A stretch of DNA of 64,000 nucleotides from NCBI GenBank assembly GCA_928085145.1, contig OV725080.1, positions 155,703,136-155,767,135 on the forward strand, written 5' to 3'. Each line of letters begins with the position of its first letter. Position 1 is the first letter of the stretch. A model generated the notes under the pieces. It was not told where the DNA came from. It searched no databases and saw only the letters and a list, made by a program, of their open reading frames with translations. The stretch comes from Nezara viridula (taxonomy: Eukaryota > Arthropoda > Insecta > Hemiptera > Pentatomidae). A program made the translations under genes and the position numbers. Below, one piece after another: positions 1-12,092 of the stretch.

Positions 1-239
1 TTACTTACATTAGCAAAAAATGTCTTAATTCTTCCAAATAACATTAAATGAGTATTCCCCCGTAAGAAATCTCATATTGGATATCTATCCAGTAAAACAT
101 ATTTATTAATATCATTCATTTGGTATATTAGAATCAATTTCTTTGGAGGTCCCTCCCCTCTTCCATTAAAACTTCCTCCCTCCATCATCCCTCCTTCAAA
201 ATCCGAAAATGGATAAATTTTTACTTCACTGACTCATAT

Positions 240-570
240 TAGTGTTGCACAAAAAGACCAAGACCGCCTAAATGTTGCAAGACCAAGACCAAGTCTGGTA
301 CAAAAAATCGATTTTTTTCGAATAAAAATTAGGGTGAGTTTGTTACTAATACTTGACAATTTTAGTTAAAACAATTGGTATTGCCAATATACTTTTGAAT
401 TTATCTCTTCTAATTTTTCATTCGGGCTTAGTTATGTTTCCTTCTAACTAAAAAAATACAGTAATATCCCTATAGTAATAGGTAACTGCAAGACTGTTAC
501 GAGACTCTTGCGCAAGACCAAGACCAAACCCAAGACTGAGTGCACAAGACCAAGACTCTTAGCAACACTA
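240..570. mobile_element. hAT-type MITE, family hAT-A, complete copy
   Basis: A 331-bp non-autonomous element. Its ends are inverted (TAGTGTTGCAC at the left, GCAACACTA at the right) and it is flanked by a perfect 8-bp direct repeat, ACTCATAT, at 232-239 and 571-578. hAT transposons make 8-bp target duplications and often start CAGTGTTGCC, so the assignment is good. Both ends carry runs of AAGACC/GGTCTT; the centre is AT-rich and has no coding capacity. Relatives lie at 4045-4302, 20206-21339 and 50696-51057. Confidence 0.8.
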
Positions 571-1057
571 ACTCATATCAGACAAGTTATTGAAGATAAA
601 AGACAATTGTAAATGATAAAAAATATTTTTAAATTTTTCAATCTTTGAAAATAATAACATAAAAAATAAACATTGAAAAATAAAAAAAATAACATTGAAA
701 ATAAAAACTGTATCTTAAAAACTATTACCGAGCCTGTTATGATCTTAAATTGTAGCATATTTAATCTAGTTTAAAAATGTATAGAATATTTTTTGCCAAA
801 AACGTGGTACTTCATGGTTATAATGAGAAATTAAGTGCGAAAAATTAGCATTAGTTTTATTTCTTATTTGTATTGTATATAATTGTAGTATTATGTAAAT
901 AGTCCCATTAGCTTGATTTTATATATATGTTTGTTTACTTAAAGATTTTTTATCTATCTATTTTTTTAATGTAACAGTTTTTCTGGTAAGATGTTATTAT
1001 TTTTTTTCTGCAATTCTGTTAATCTTAAGGTACTTCATCCGAGAATAAGATGATTAT

Positions 1058-1128
<71 letters not shown>

Positions 1129-1550
1129 AAACTGATTATCTTGAGAGCCATGTTTTTGACGTATTATACATCCACATACAATCAGTCTATATCTTGTTTT
1201 ATTTATTTGAAGTAGCTTTGAAAGTGGTAGTTCGATAAAAAGTTGATACGGCCAGGAATGAAGGATGGTCGCATCGACCAATACTTGAAAGCAAATACCT
1301 GGATTTTTAAATCCTCAACAGCCAAAACACTCAAAAAATTGATAATAAAATAGAATAGATTTATTTCAGTTTGTATAATGTTTATAAGCTTGAAAATTCC
1401 CGCATAAATACCACTCTTTCCTAAATTCGTAGTGGGAAAGCAAATTGAAAATATATATATATGATACAAGAATAATGATAGGTTACAAGAATATAGTTTA
1501 AGTAGCTATTTATTTGATTCGTTATCTTAATAGTTATTACGATGGTTTAC
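571..1550. other. AT-rich intergenic DNA with a (TA)n tract
   Basis: No coding region is supported. A (TA)n microsatellite of about 67 bp occupies 1060-1126 and a shorter one lies near 1448. The remainder is low-complexity A/T sequence. Confidence 0.6.
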
Positions 1551-3170
1551 AGTCCGTGGTATAGAACCCTTTTTTCATCAAATTATTAATATCCGGCTTG
1601 GAACTCCGTAAATAGCTTCATCACATCGTAATCTACAAATATTTTATTTACGAAAATTCTCGGAATTGGAGCGTTTTCAATCTGGAGATCGGCAAAATTT
1701 GTCTATTTAATTAGGTACTAAAAATTCGTAAATACTCGTTAGCTTTCCACCTGGATCCTAAGACAATTTGATCACAAAGTAGAGAAAAAAGTTGGCCTAC
1801 AAAAATATTGGACCGTTTGGCCTATATAGGGTGTTTCATGGTTAAGTGGTCAAATCTTCAAAAATGAAGTAAGGACCTCAAAACAAGAAAAAAAAATTCC
1901 TCTGAAGGTATGTCCGCAAAGGCTTTGTTTAGAAGATATTCTACACCTAAAGATTTTCGTTTTTATGAATTATTTAAGTTATATGAAATAAATAAAACCT
2001 ATTTATTTGTTTTAACTACTATGTTAATTAAATAAATGTTGTTCAAAGTGAAAGTATGTCTGCAAACGCTTTGTTTAGGAGATGGATTAGACAGAATACT
2101 AATAAGGCCTTTTATCCCTAACATAAGGATTAATGCTATTTGGAATTATCACTGGGAACTCTCAATAACATTTATCAGTTTGTAAGAGGCTTTCGCAGAG
2201 TACTCATCATTATGCCTTCCAGGGGTACCCATCCCCTCAAGGTCAATGTCCCCTCTTCTTCCAAAATATTTTATTGCTATCCTCTTCTTAATTACAGTGC
2301 TAGAGTATAATTTTAGAAATCAAAAGTCATATAAATTACAGTTTCGCTGGTCTATTCTATGCTGTCCTCTTGTCACCTGGTTTGAAACATTTGATTTCGA
2401 AAATTCATAACACCCTCGAAATGTGACCCCCTCAAAAATTCAAAACTCCTGCTAAAATGTGACCCCTCAAAAATTTTGATGGCGTAACTTGCGGCATGAA
2501 ACACCCTTCTAGGCACCTTTTATGCCTTCCATTTATACTAATGGTGAATAGCCGATTTGGTGTTTGTATACGATCTTTGCCATGGTAATGCTGCCCGTCG
2601 TGAATATGGCAGGCGATTTCAGAATAGAAGATTACCAAACAAGTCTATCTATAGCTCCAATTTTTAACGTCTTAGAGAAACTGGTACATTTGCTATTATA
2701 CCACGTCCTCATGGTATTTTTGCCCCTTTAAGAAATGAAGAAAGGAGTTATATTACATATTACAATATTTTGATGATAATCCATCTGGCAGTTTACGAAG
2801 AGCTGGAGCAGAATTAAATATAACGTAAATAATTCATTGCAACGAAAATCTTTATGTGTGAATATCTCCTAAACAAAGCGTTTGTGGACATACCCTCAGA
2901 GGAAATTTTTTCCTTGTTTTGAGATTTTTAGTTCATTTTTTAAGTCTGGCCACTTCACCCTGAACACTCTGTATAACCTCGTTATTTTGACAAAGTGGAG
3001 ATCTAGGTCACGCCAAACTGCACAATATTTTATAATGCCAGCTTATTCTCGACTTTGTTTTCAAATTGTCTTACGATTCAAGTGGAAAGTAAATGAGTAT
3101 TTACGAGTATTTAGTTCCTAATTAAATAGACAAAGTTGGCCGAAATTGCAGGGGGATGTTAATAATTTAA
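1551..3170. repeat. Foldback repeat, family A, split by an insertion
   Basis: Family A is a dispersed foldback element. Its left arm begins near AGTCCGTGGTATAGA and its right arm is the inverse. The left half is at 1551-1828 and the right half at 2976-3170. Other copies are at 4873-5295, 23690-23935, 26943-27290, 27395-27472, 50525-51375 and 63898-64000. In this copy the centre is interrupted by the element at 1829-2971. The uninterrupted centre, seen at 23690 and 26980, reads roughly GGCCTATATAACCTCG. No protein is encoded. Confidence 0.7.
1829..2971. mobile_element. Tc1/mariner-like DNA transposon remnant
   Basis: The two ends (1829-1955 and about 2840-2971) are long imperfect inverted repeats starting GGGTGTTTCATGG and, on the other strand, CAGAGTGTTCAGGG. 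TATA sits on both sides (1825-1828 and 2972-2975). Removing the element and one TATA restores the family A centre GGCCTATATAACCTCG, so the boundaries are well supported. Plus-strand translations near 2088-2130 and 2770-2815 (for example YFDDNPSGSLRRAGAELN) recall the N-terminal DNA-binding region of IS630/Tc1-mariner transposases, but the frame is broken. A piece of the TIR (about 1906-1950) is repeated at 2048-2090. Confidence 0.6.
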
Positions 3171-3750
3171 TAAAAATAGGTCTTTGCCGTGAATTTTTAA
3201 ATAAAGAAGAATTTAATTTGAATACATTATAAGATTTTAAATATATTAATTTTAATTCATCTACTTCCGACCCATAAAAATCCTATTAAAAGAAAACCAC
3301 ACGATTAAAAGTGTATTGACTCCGAATTGGAAAGGGCAGCTTCATTGAAGTTAAGATAAGAGAAGCAAAACAGCATTCCTAACAGAGTTTTTATTTTATT
3401 TTATGAATTCAATCTTGTTGCAAAACCTGTATTCCTCAACCTCATCCTTCCTTCCGGTTGTTTTTCTCATAACTTATGCCATTACAAATATTAATCGTTG
3501 AACACAAAATGTAAACACGATTTTTTTTTCCATTCATTTATTTATTTTAACATTTCTGTACGTTATTTTCGAAAATTAACCTTTGTAATCAATTAAAATA
3601 CAAGTGTCTTCAGACCATAGGCTCAAACTTTCCATTTTGATTGGGGTGGGAGGGGGTGATGGACCAAAAAATAAATAAAAAATGGTGGTAGCTCATATTA
3701 TGTGTACAAATTAAACATATTTTTTTGTGAAACGAACAAATATAATATTA
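3171..3750. other. Intergenic sequence, no gene seen
   Basis: AT-rich sequence with a short G-rich tract near 3640-3665. I see no coding region or recognisable element. Confidence 0.5.
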
Positions 3751-3880
3751 GATTGTGGGTTGATTATTGGCTGTAGTGAATAATTGAAGAGAAAGATGGT
3801 TGAGGTGATTAGTCAAAATAAAAAATGGCATATAAAATGCCAGTCAAAATAAAAATAAATATTATTTTCCGAGTATCCGA
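3751..3880 (-). mobile_element. Penelope-like terminal repeat fragment
   Basis: Resembles 36300-36420, which leads into a hammerhead-like motif. Both share a GATTGTGGGTTGAT start and the run of short words that follows. The ribozyme part is missing here, so this is a truncated terminal piece. Confidence 0.45.
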
Positions 3881-4043
3881 TCAGATCAAATTATTAAAAT
3901 AAATAAAATGTAAGAACAACCAAATGTCTTTAAGAAATAATAAAATTAATATAAAAGCCAGAACAAAAAAATGAAGTAGACTATTCTACTCCCAAATGCA
4001 ATATTTTTAAACAGGAAGACATTATTAAGTATACCGAAAGCAA
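3881..4043 (+). repeat. Coding-like repeat, degenerate copy
   Basis: Nucleotide-similar to 54880-55030, where the same stretch is an open frame. Here it contains stops. Two copies 51 kb apart suggest it belongs to a mobile element rather than a host gene. No family is recognised. Confidence 0.45.
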
Positions 4044-4044
4044 C

Positions 4045-4302
4045 AAAATAGTTACTAATTTTAGACAATCTAAGTTGCCATATGTTAATAATTGGTATAA
4101 CCAATATATTTTGGCATTTAACTCCTCTAATTATTCATTCGGGCTTAGTTAGGTTTCTCCTGTCTAAAAAATTACAGTAATATCTCTGTAGTAATAAGTA
4201 ACTGCAAGACTGTTGCGATACTCTTGCACAACACCAAGACCATGATCAAGACTGAAAGTACAAGACCAAGACTCTTTTCGGTCTCGCATGTGGGCAACAT
4301 TA
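4045..4302. mobile_element. hAT-A MITE, left end missing
   Basis: The central part and right end match the complete copy at 240-570, ending TGGGCAACATTA. The left terminal repeat is absent, so no target duplication can be read. Confidence 0.65.
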
Positions 4303-4872
4303 ATGAAAATGGAGGTGTTCCCATGAAAGACGAATGAATCACAAAATCCAAGGATATGTTTCTATATTATTATTCCTGAATATGAATGAAAATTTAAATA
4401 ATAGGAAATTTAGGTCGCGATAAAATAGTTACGTACCTAGTCAAAGCCCTTAGATTAGCCAGTTAATCGACTTTTCTTCTTTATTTTCTTAATCGATTTT
4501 AGTTTACAAATTTTATTCATTCGCGTAGCTTATTTGTTATCAATTTTAATTTTTTTAACTTCAAATTATTGGGGAGACAAAAAGATATTCTCGCACCCTT
4601 AACATTTTTATCAAGCGGGGGGGAGGGGCGATGGTCTCCCTCACTTCCCCCTCGCGAAGTCTGCGCCGATGCTTAATGAGAAAATTCCTCAGGATTGGAA
4701 AAATAAAATTATATTCATCATTTTTAAGAAAGATAAATTATAGGACAATCTTCCTTTCTTCTGTACTCAATAAAATAAACACATGGAGTACTCAGAAGAT
4801 TAGTAGAGCATGACCTGGAAGAAGAGTAGACCATAGAGACGAACGATAGATCATATTTCTTATTGAGAATGA
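4303..4872. other. Intergenic sequence with a G/C-rich patch
   Basis: Around 4610-4670 there is a G-run followed by GGTCTCCC..CCCCTCGCG, weakly like the ends of hAT-B elements. No gene is supported. Confidence 0.4.
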
Positions 4873-5295
4873 TTGTAGTCCGTGGTATAGGCCCCTTTTT
4901 ATCAAATTATTAACTTCCTACTAAAACTTCGTGAATACCTTCATCTGATCGTAAACTAAAACTTTTTATTTACGAAAATTGTCGGGATTGGGACGTTTTC
5001 AATCTGGAGATCGGCAAATTTTGTCTATTTTATTACGTTCCAAAACTCGTGAACATCCATTTGCTTTCCACTTGAATGGTAAGATAATTAGATTAAAAAT
5101 CGAGAAAAAGGGTGGCCCAAAAAAATATTGGGCTGTTTAGCGTGATCTCCACCCCCTTATAGGTCAAAATAATGGTTATATAGGCCACACGGGTCAATAT
5201 TTTTGTTGGCCACCTTTTTTCTATTTTGTAATAAAATAATATATTATAATTAAAAATTTCTGAGAATTTTCGTAAATAAAAAACTTATAGGTATG
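4873..5295. repeat. Foldback repeat, family A
   Basis: The left arm starts GTAGTCCGTGGTATAG and runs to about 5150. A short centre is followed by the beginning of the inverse arm, which is truncated at about 5295. Non-coding. Confidence 0.65.
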
Positions 5296-6040
5296 GTGAA
5301 AATATTTATTCCTCGAGGATAGTCAGGAAAGAAAGTTTTACTTGATCATAAGTCAAAAAACAAAAAGTATACGATAAAAAAAATTCATCGAAATTAATAA
5401 TAATAGATCAAAAAGCAAAAATACAACCAGTTGCGGTTTGTGCACATTTTATTTTTTTGATTTTCATAATAATTTATATTTACCTAATTCGATATTCTTT
5501 GTCATTTGCTCATTGACTAATGTATTCAGCTAATCCTTCGAACGGGCAAACTGGTAGAATTAATAATAATAATAATAATTGACTTTATTGACATCAATTA
5601 TTGATAAAAGAGGAATTTTAACGGAGTTATTTACAGCACAGAAAAATATGTTTAAATTATTAAAATAATTTTTTTTTTAATGTTTATAGTGTATGTAGGT
5701 ATGCGTGTGTTTTTTGCTTATTTTTTTATTTTTTATTTTTTAGGTTATTTTATTTTATGATTTATTGCATATACTTTTGATTATTATTTTGCTTCTATTT
5801 ATTTTTATTTTTTGCATATATAGTGTGAATGTTATCCTACCTCACTATAACTAATGCCCAAGAGACAGATTGTTGTAATACTCAATAAATAATTTTTTTT
5901 TTTAAATGTTTAAAATAAAACAAAACAGATATATATATATATATATTTTTTTTTTTGTTAACTAGGTATGGCCTAAGAAAAACAATGCAAAGTCATATAG
6001 TAAACAGAACAGTCTTGGAAGCACACGGTTAATAAAAAGA
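5296..6040. other. Intergenic low-complexity DNA
   Basis: Contains (AAT)n at about 5556-5580, T-rich stretches at 5660-5820 and (AT)n at 5930-5946. No gene is supported. Confidence 0.5.
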
Positions 6041-6785
6041 CAAAGAGAATATAATAAAACAAAACACAGCAACTAAATATTGCTTATAAGTTGTTTCCAT
6101 CTGTATCACATTCCCTAGCCACAAGCTATCACCTACATATTGTGTCACTTCGTCCCTCCACATCAGATTCGGCCGACTTCTTTTCCTTCTGTTCTCTCTT
6201 GGGATCCACTCGGTACATGCTTTGGACCATCTTTCATCCTTCAACCTCGCCAGCCCAGTTCCATTTTAACCGATGAGCTTCAGCCCTTAAGCTTTTAATA
6301 TCCACTTTTCGGAGAATGTCTTTATTTCTTGTTTTCTCTCTCTTCTTGATTGACATTAAACTCCTTAAAAGCTTCATCTGCATAACGTTCAAGTTTCCTA
6401 GTCAATGTCCATGTTTATGCTCCTTAGAGAATCGTAGGATATACATAATTAGACAAAACTTTGGCTTTAAGATTCATCGCTATATTGCTTTTAAAAATCG
6501 TTCTGAGGGACCAGTATTTGTACCATCCAAGCTTTAACCTTCTGCCGATTTCTTTACTCATTTTTTCCTTGAATGCTATTGTATGACCAAAATAAATGAG
6601 TTCTTCTATGTATTCTACCTGTTTATTGTCAACATAGATTGGAATTTCAGCGGAGTTTGTCATTACTTTAGGTTTTCCCATATTCATTTTCAGTCCATAT
6701 TTTTTACTGGTTTCCACTAATTCTCCAATCATTCCTTTACGGCCATCAATGTTCGAGGATATTAAGCATATGTCGCCAGCAAACT
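6041..6785 (-). pseudogene. RTE-like LINE reverse transcriptase remnant
   Basis: Read on the minus strand, 6785 to about 6424 gives FAGDICLISSN, then KYGLKMNMGKPKVMTN, then IYFGHTIAFKEKMSKEIGRR and KYWSLRTIFKSNIAMNLKAKV. This is the region from the catalytic loop to the thumb of insect RTE-type reverse transcriptases. Further down (6244-6100), MKDERWSKACTEWIPRENRRK and RSRPNLMWRDEV match the usual C-terminal tail. The catalytic loop reads F-A-G-D where active enzymes have (Y/F)ADD, and the frame is broken between 6424 and 6244, so the copy is dead. Confidence 0.75.
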
Positions 6786-7045
6786 AATATAATTATTAAG
6801 ATTTATATGAAGAGAGATATATCATTTTCATAATGATTTTATTTCAATTCATCGTGAAGACTAACTTAATATATATCGATGTTTTAATCGATTAATCGCT
6901 GCTAACCGTTATATAATCGATATATAGGCCGACGGGCAGACTACAATATAATGAGATATACCTTGACAACGCCCTCACCGGACCCAGTTTCGATGCAGCC
7001 CACAAGGACTGCAATTTGGAACAGGCTTCCAATTTCTAATCCATG

Positions 7046-7053
7046 TCTCTCCC

Positions 7054-7145
<92 letters not shown>
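7046..7145. repeat. (CT)n microsatellite
   Basis: About 100 bp of nearly pure CT dinucleotide repeat. The surrounding open frame is an artefact of the repeat. Confidence 0.95.
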
Positions 7146-7147
<2 letters not shown>

Positions 7148-7429
7148 ACTCTCCCGTATTATAATTATCTTATTACCTTTTTTTTTATTATTGACTTAAT
7201 AGGTGTGTAGCCGATGAACATCATATGGTCAATTTTAAACCAGTTATTTTTATCAATATGAGATCAAAAAGTACAAAAGGTCACATTTCTTACAAAATAT
7301 TGTGAAAATACTTTTAGCTATAGTGCAATAATTTACCTAATTTCTAACAAAATAGGACTTTTTACGTTCCTTATCTATATGAATGATAATACAATGAATG
7401 AATGAAATATACAAGTCAATTAAATAGTC

Positions 7430-7912
7430 CCGTAAGTAGGATGAAATTTTTATAGGAGTGATGGCAGAACTCATGAGCTATAGAAAAATTCATATAAACA
7501 GGCCAATTTTCAGCTAGAAAGTATGGAATACAATTTTTTTTTCTTTTTTTTAAGAAAGTCGTTTTTTGTTGAATAGAAGGCGATAACTAACGATTCTTAC
7601 TGAAGGGAAAAAAAGATCTCCAAAATTAGAGGTTAAATTATTGGATTTAATGTAAAACTGACGAAAATATGGCGTGCCAAAAAAAAATAACACCTTTGAG
7701 AAATAATATATGGTCACATTCCAAGCCAAATCATCCAGAAAAAGTTCAATTTGTAATCCGTCCCCTCAGATTGGATTGAAAAATTGTAAATATAAATGTA
7801 AGTAAAAATACTAAATTTCAGCCAATTCTAACTTTTTTTCAGAACAGTGGGCATTTAAACTTTTAAATATTTGAAGTTGAGAAGACATTTTGGTCTCAAA
7901 AGCAGCATGTAC
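7430..7912 (+). repeat. Dispersed repeat, family E
   Basis: The start resembles 10376-10520 (GGGTGTTCCATAAGTAG). The middle, 7585-7720 (GGCGTGCC then ACACCTTTGAGAAATAATATAT), matches 24587-24680 and 55240-55330. The end, 7690-7912, is inverted at 9705-9930. It probably derives from a DNA transposon, but I see no transposase motif. Confidence 0.5.
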
Positions 7913-8145
7913 CTGTTTGTTTTTCATTTCATTAATCATATATGAATCTGTACATAGTTTTATCTGTTTGTATATAGCTTGTGCACCTAAGGTTTTCTTT
8001 ACTTTTTATTTTATTTTATCAATTTTATTTATTGTTTCAACGTTCAGGCCAGTAATATTCTATTATTTTGTACATTATTGTTATTCTGAAGGGACTTAGT
8101 CCCAGAATAAAGTTTTTTTTTCTATCTATTCTATCTATCTATTTC
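7913..8145 (+). mobile_element. CR1-like LINE 3' end (5'-truncated)
   Basis: Matches the 3' UTR of the longer copies at 8909-9690, 20349-21085 and 21940-22755. It ends GGGACTTAGTCCCAGAATAAAG followed by a TTCTA/TCTA microsatellite tail. It has no coding sequence. Confidence 0.65.
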
Positions 8146-8209
8146 TATATGGTTGTATTCGCAACGAGATTATAGAAATTTTTATTTGTATGTACATAAC
8201 TGATAAATT

Positions 8210-8850
8210 ATATTTTAATGATTAGGTTGAAACTGCAATATAACTGTTTCAACTCAAAATCCCACTAATATTATTTTTTCATTTGATAAAGAATTCCATC
8301 CAGTTTTCATTAAAATATGGTTATATTGGGATATTCGGAGAGAGATTTTAGCTACTGGTATTTTTCGATATCGATTAGCACACCATTTCTGCATTACGCA
8401 AAAACTTATTCGATTTACATTATAATAAATCTCTTACACAAAAATAATTTCATAATCTGATATAAAATTTTATGCTCTTTTTAGTGATGCATGGTTATAC
8501 TAGGATGTTTGGAGAGAGATTTAAGTAATTTTCACTAGTATTTATAACTGTTAAATTAAAATTTACTGTATTGTGTTTAAAGTGTAATAAAACTCTTCAA
8601 ACTCAAGTGCCCACTAATATTATTTTTGCATTTGATAGAGAATTTTATACAGTTTTCATTAATATATGGATGTATTGGGTTTTTCGGAGAGAGATTTGAG
8701 ATTTCAGGTACATGTAGTTTTAGATATTTTTGTCATTGGTTTGAAAATTTATGTTTAAGAATTTTTTTATACATGAAGAAAAATTATAATGCTAAAACGT
8801 ATGGTATCAGCAGATTATGTATTAAATGTATGACAAATGAATAAATTTTG
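8210..8850 (+). repeat. Diverged tandem repeat, unit about 340 bp
   Basis: The block CCCACTAATATTATTTTT..CAGTTTTCATTAA..ATTGGG..TCGGAGAGAGATTT at 8262-8350 recurs at 8608-8695. A shorter relative of its last part lies at 8490-8525. Units differ by many substitutions, so the array is old. Its function is unknown. Confidence 0.6.
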
Positions 8851-8908
8851 AAAGCTCTTGGTCAATAAATATTTATTTTAAAAAGAATTAAAAAAAATAA
8901 TTAATATT

Positions 8909-9690
8909 CGAAGACGATATTTCCTAGGTATATTCCTCTATCAAATCATCAACAATCATCGTCCTTCTTATGCTACAACCTTCTCCAATTCAAGTCCTCA
9001 GTCCATTCCCTTTCCACAAGATCTCGACCTTCCGACTTTTACATTCCTTCTCACAGATCTGCCTCATTCCAAAACTCCTTTATTGATCGCTCTGTTAATT
9101 TCTGGAATCCCCTCCCTATCAAAATTTGGCATTCCCCCTCCCTATCTACATTTAAAACCATACATAAATACATTAAAACCTAAATACATTAAAACCTATC
9201 TAAATTTCCTGTCTCAAAAACAGTCAGATACCCCCTTTTTAGCTTATTATTAAGCTTTTTATGTAAAATTACATATTATTCATAATGATTTACCTAATGA
9301 TTTATTTACATATAATTCATCACTTAAATACTCAGACAATTCATACTATCAGATTCGACTTTCTTTTTTTTCTACAGAAACACAGAGTTTATTTCTAAGA
9401 AGAATGTAATGTTTTTTTGTTTTTTTTCTACAAGTTTATATTTATGTTTTACCACTGTACATAGTTTTAAGTGTCTTGGCATGGTTTCAAGTGTATTGTA
9501 TATAGATCTTTTTTTTATTTTGTATATGATATGTTTAACGAATATTTTTACTACTTATTTCTCTTTATTTTTACTTTTTGTGTTTATTTTTATTTAAGCC
9601 AGATATAATATTTTAATTTTGTACTTTGTTATTCTAAAGGGACTTTGTTCTAGAGTAAAATTATTTTCTATTCTATTCTATTATATTATA
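8909..9690 (+). pseudogene. CR1-like LINE, C-terminal fragment and 3' UTR
   Basis: The translation follows the same C-terminal reverse-transcriptase tail as the copy at 21940 (…YQIINNH.PSY…LSTRSRPSDFYIPSHRSASFQNSFIDRSVNFW.SLPIKI). FWNSLP-type motifs are characteristic of CR1-related elements. A short internal duplication near 9165-9195 and stop codons break the frame. The 3' UTR ends GGGACTTTGTTCTAGAGTAAAATT with a TTCTA-type tail. Confidence 0.7.
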
Positions 9691-9699
9691 TTCTAAAAA

Positions 9700-9930
9700 T
9701 GAAAATCAAACAGGTACATGCTGGTTTTGAGCCAAAAATGTCATCCCGGCTTCAAATATTTCAAAAAATTAAATGCCCATAATTCTGAAATTAATAGTTA
9801 GAACTGTCTAAAATTTGGTATTTTTACTAACATGTATACTTACTTAATATTTATAAATTTTCATCTGAGGGGATGGGTTATGGGCCCTGGATGATTTGGC
9901 ATGGAATGAACCTATATAAAGATTTTTTTT
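9700..9930 (-). repeat. Family E repeat, inverted copy
   Basis: The reverse complement of this stretch matches 7690-7912, including the shared AGCATGTACCTGTTTG end next to a CR1 3' UTR. Confidence 0.55.
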
Positions 9931-10740
9931 TTACAATTGCCATAGGAATGTAAAAATATGATTAATTAATAGTCAGAAATTTTTTGTTTGAAATTTTTTA
10001 TACATTATGTTGTCATTTTATACATTATATCCAAAATAAAGCCTTAGGTCTTTAAAAGAGAGGAAAACAACCAGACAAACAGTTAACAGTAACATTACAT
10101 AAATGCAGACCAAATGCACATCTCACTTCAAGTCTAAAAAAATACTACTAAATAGAAATAGTATATTAATCTGAGATAGTTCAATATATTGTCCATATGG
10201 ATGAAGATTGCTACCTCTGAAAATTGACAATATATATATTTATGAAATTTTATGTTATGTAGTTGCGTTTTATGGTATGTAATGAAAATTGTATCGAGAA
10301 AATCATTGGTTTTTTATAAATAAAATCCCATTTTCTTCCATAGAATTTCATGATTTTTATTTTCAATAAACAGGGTGTTCCATAAGTAGAGGGAAATTAT
10401 TGTATGATTGATAGCAGACTTCGAGAGCTACAAAAAGTTCATATAAGCAATAGGCCAGTAGAAAATTATGAAATGCAAGTTTTGTGGATTTTTAGGTGTG
10501 TGATGTTTTTTGTTGAATCGAAAGAAATAACTAAAGAAATATTTAATTTAAGTAATTAATAATTGCTGCATTGCAAACAAGATGAAATTTATTTTAAATG
10601 AACATTAACAGAGGAATTTTGAGCGGCTAAACTAAGCTAAGTTCTGTATAAAAACAAATAAATAAATTATTCTCTCTAAATAACCAATTAATTGTATTAT
10701 TACTCTCCATAAATCAACCGATTCGAAATATACCGAAGGA
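9931..10740. other. AT-rich intergenic DNA with a family E fragment
   Basis: 10376-10520 resembles the left part of family E at 7430-7580. The rest is AT-rich and no gene is seen. Confidence 0.45.
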
Positions 10741-11010
10741 TGGAAACTATATTTAAATAACCCCTTATCAGATCTGCTCATTATCAACTGCCTTCAAGAA
10801 CAGGATCGTTTCGACAACCTATTCCACTCCGCCCTGGCTAGAAGCTACAAGGTGACATCACCTCCTAGTCAATGCCGAAGAGGTCCTTCGGAGGGCGCTC
10901 CTCCCAGAACTGGCCAAGGCGAGCTGAGCAACTTCTAGTCCGCCCTCAAGGCAGGCCACTGCTTCCGAAGAGGACCAATCGGAAGCCGTTTTAGAACTAT
11001 TTCCAACAAT
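10741..11010 (+). other. GC-richer coding-like island, unassigned
   Basis: About half G+C in a 25-30% G+C setting. A plus-strand frame from about 10755 reads NNPLSDLLIINCLQEQDRFD then NLFHSALARSYKVTSPPSQC and ends GQGELSNF before a stop at about 10937. No family is recognised. It could be a decayed retroelement or gene fragment. Confidence 0.3.
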
Positions 11011-11404
11011 CAGGAAGCTCGTTACTGTGTTTTTTTGTTTTCATTTCTTTATATATATGAAACGATAAAGAGAAAGCATTGCGATCGTGAAAAATTTCCA
11101 ATCGGTATACTCCTGCTCTTATCTTTCCACTAATATTTATTGATATATATGTATTGATCCATTGCCCCAATATTACGAAAATATTCAATTATATAATAAA
11201 CAAGTAGTGTAGCTTCAGTTTTTCTTTTATTTATCGTATTTTATGTTGTTTTCTTTAATTTCTACAAATAAGGAAAAATATAGCATAGGTTAACGTAAGT
11301 TTAACATTAATACATCACTATTCTCTTAAATAGTGACCCTATGCAGGAGGAGTTTATTTGTTAAGTTTCCATACACCATGCGAATTCGCATATTATATGT
11401 ACAA

Positions 11405-11422
11405 ATATATATATATATATAT

Positions 11423-11520
<98 letters not shown>

Positions 11521-11531
11521 GGAGAGAGAGA
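11405..11531. repeat. (TA)n plus (GA)n microsatellite
   Basis: (TA)n interrupted twice by CACA, followed by about 27 bp of GA repeats. Confidence 0.9.
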
Positions 11532-11542
11532 ATAGAACATTG

Positions 11543-11735
11543 AACTTTAGTCTGGCACTAAGTCCCCTTAGAATAACAATAGATGAAAAAATACAAAAGG
11601 AAATACATATTTGGCCAAAAAGTACCTTATAAAGACTCTAAAATTATATAAATTAATTTAAAAAATATAGTGTGAACCACTAAAAAATAAACAAAACAAA
11701 ATATGAACATAAAATCTCTTCAAAAGTACTTATAT
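11543..11735 (-). mobile_element. CR1-like LINE 3' UTR fragment
   Basis: On the minus strand it ends GTTATTCTAAGGGGACTTAG, the conserved end of the CR1 family seen at 9640, 21050 and 22700. No coding part is retained. Confidence 0.6.
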
Positions 11736-11744
11736 TCCAACATT

Positions 11745-12092
11745 GTCATCACCACCTATGCCGATGACACGTGTATCCTATCAGTCAATAACGATCCATC
11801 TATTCCATCCCAAACATTTCAAACACACATCACATGTCTTGAAAAATCACACATCAAAAGTCCGATTTAGCTCAATCCAGATACCTATCTTTCCATAATA
11901 AACTTCTGAACCATCAGAACACACTTGTTTCAAAACTTGCTTCCTCTTCTCCGAGGCGTCTGAAAAGAAGATGGCCTCGGGACCTTCTAATATAGAAATA
12001 TAATTGGAGTGCTACCAATGGTTACTTGTTTGATATTTACTAGTTGTATTTATCATTTAATACAGTTAAAAATTTCAATAATAAAAAAAAAA
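11745..12092 (+). pseudogene. Jockey-like LINE, deleted copy
   Basis: 11748-11850 translates to IVITTYADDTCILSVNNDPS, containing the reverse-transcriptase catalytic motif YADD. This is joined by an internal deletion near 11880 to RYLSFHNKLLNHQNTLVSKL, the C-terminal end of the same element family (compare 59150-59452, minus). The 3' UTR ends in an A-run at 12083-12092. The deletion removes the thumb region, so the copy is inactive. Confidence 0.75.

Noticed and set aside
1060..1281. 73-codon open frame ending in a run of Tyr-Ile
   Set aside because: It is the translation of the (TA)n microsatellite, not a gene. The same applies to 11358-11543 and 6951-7199.
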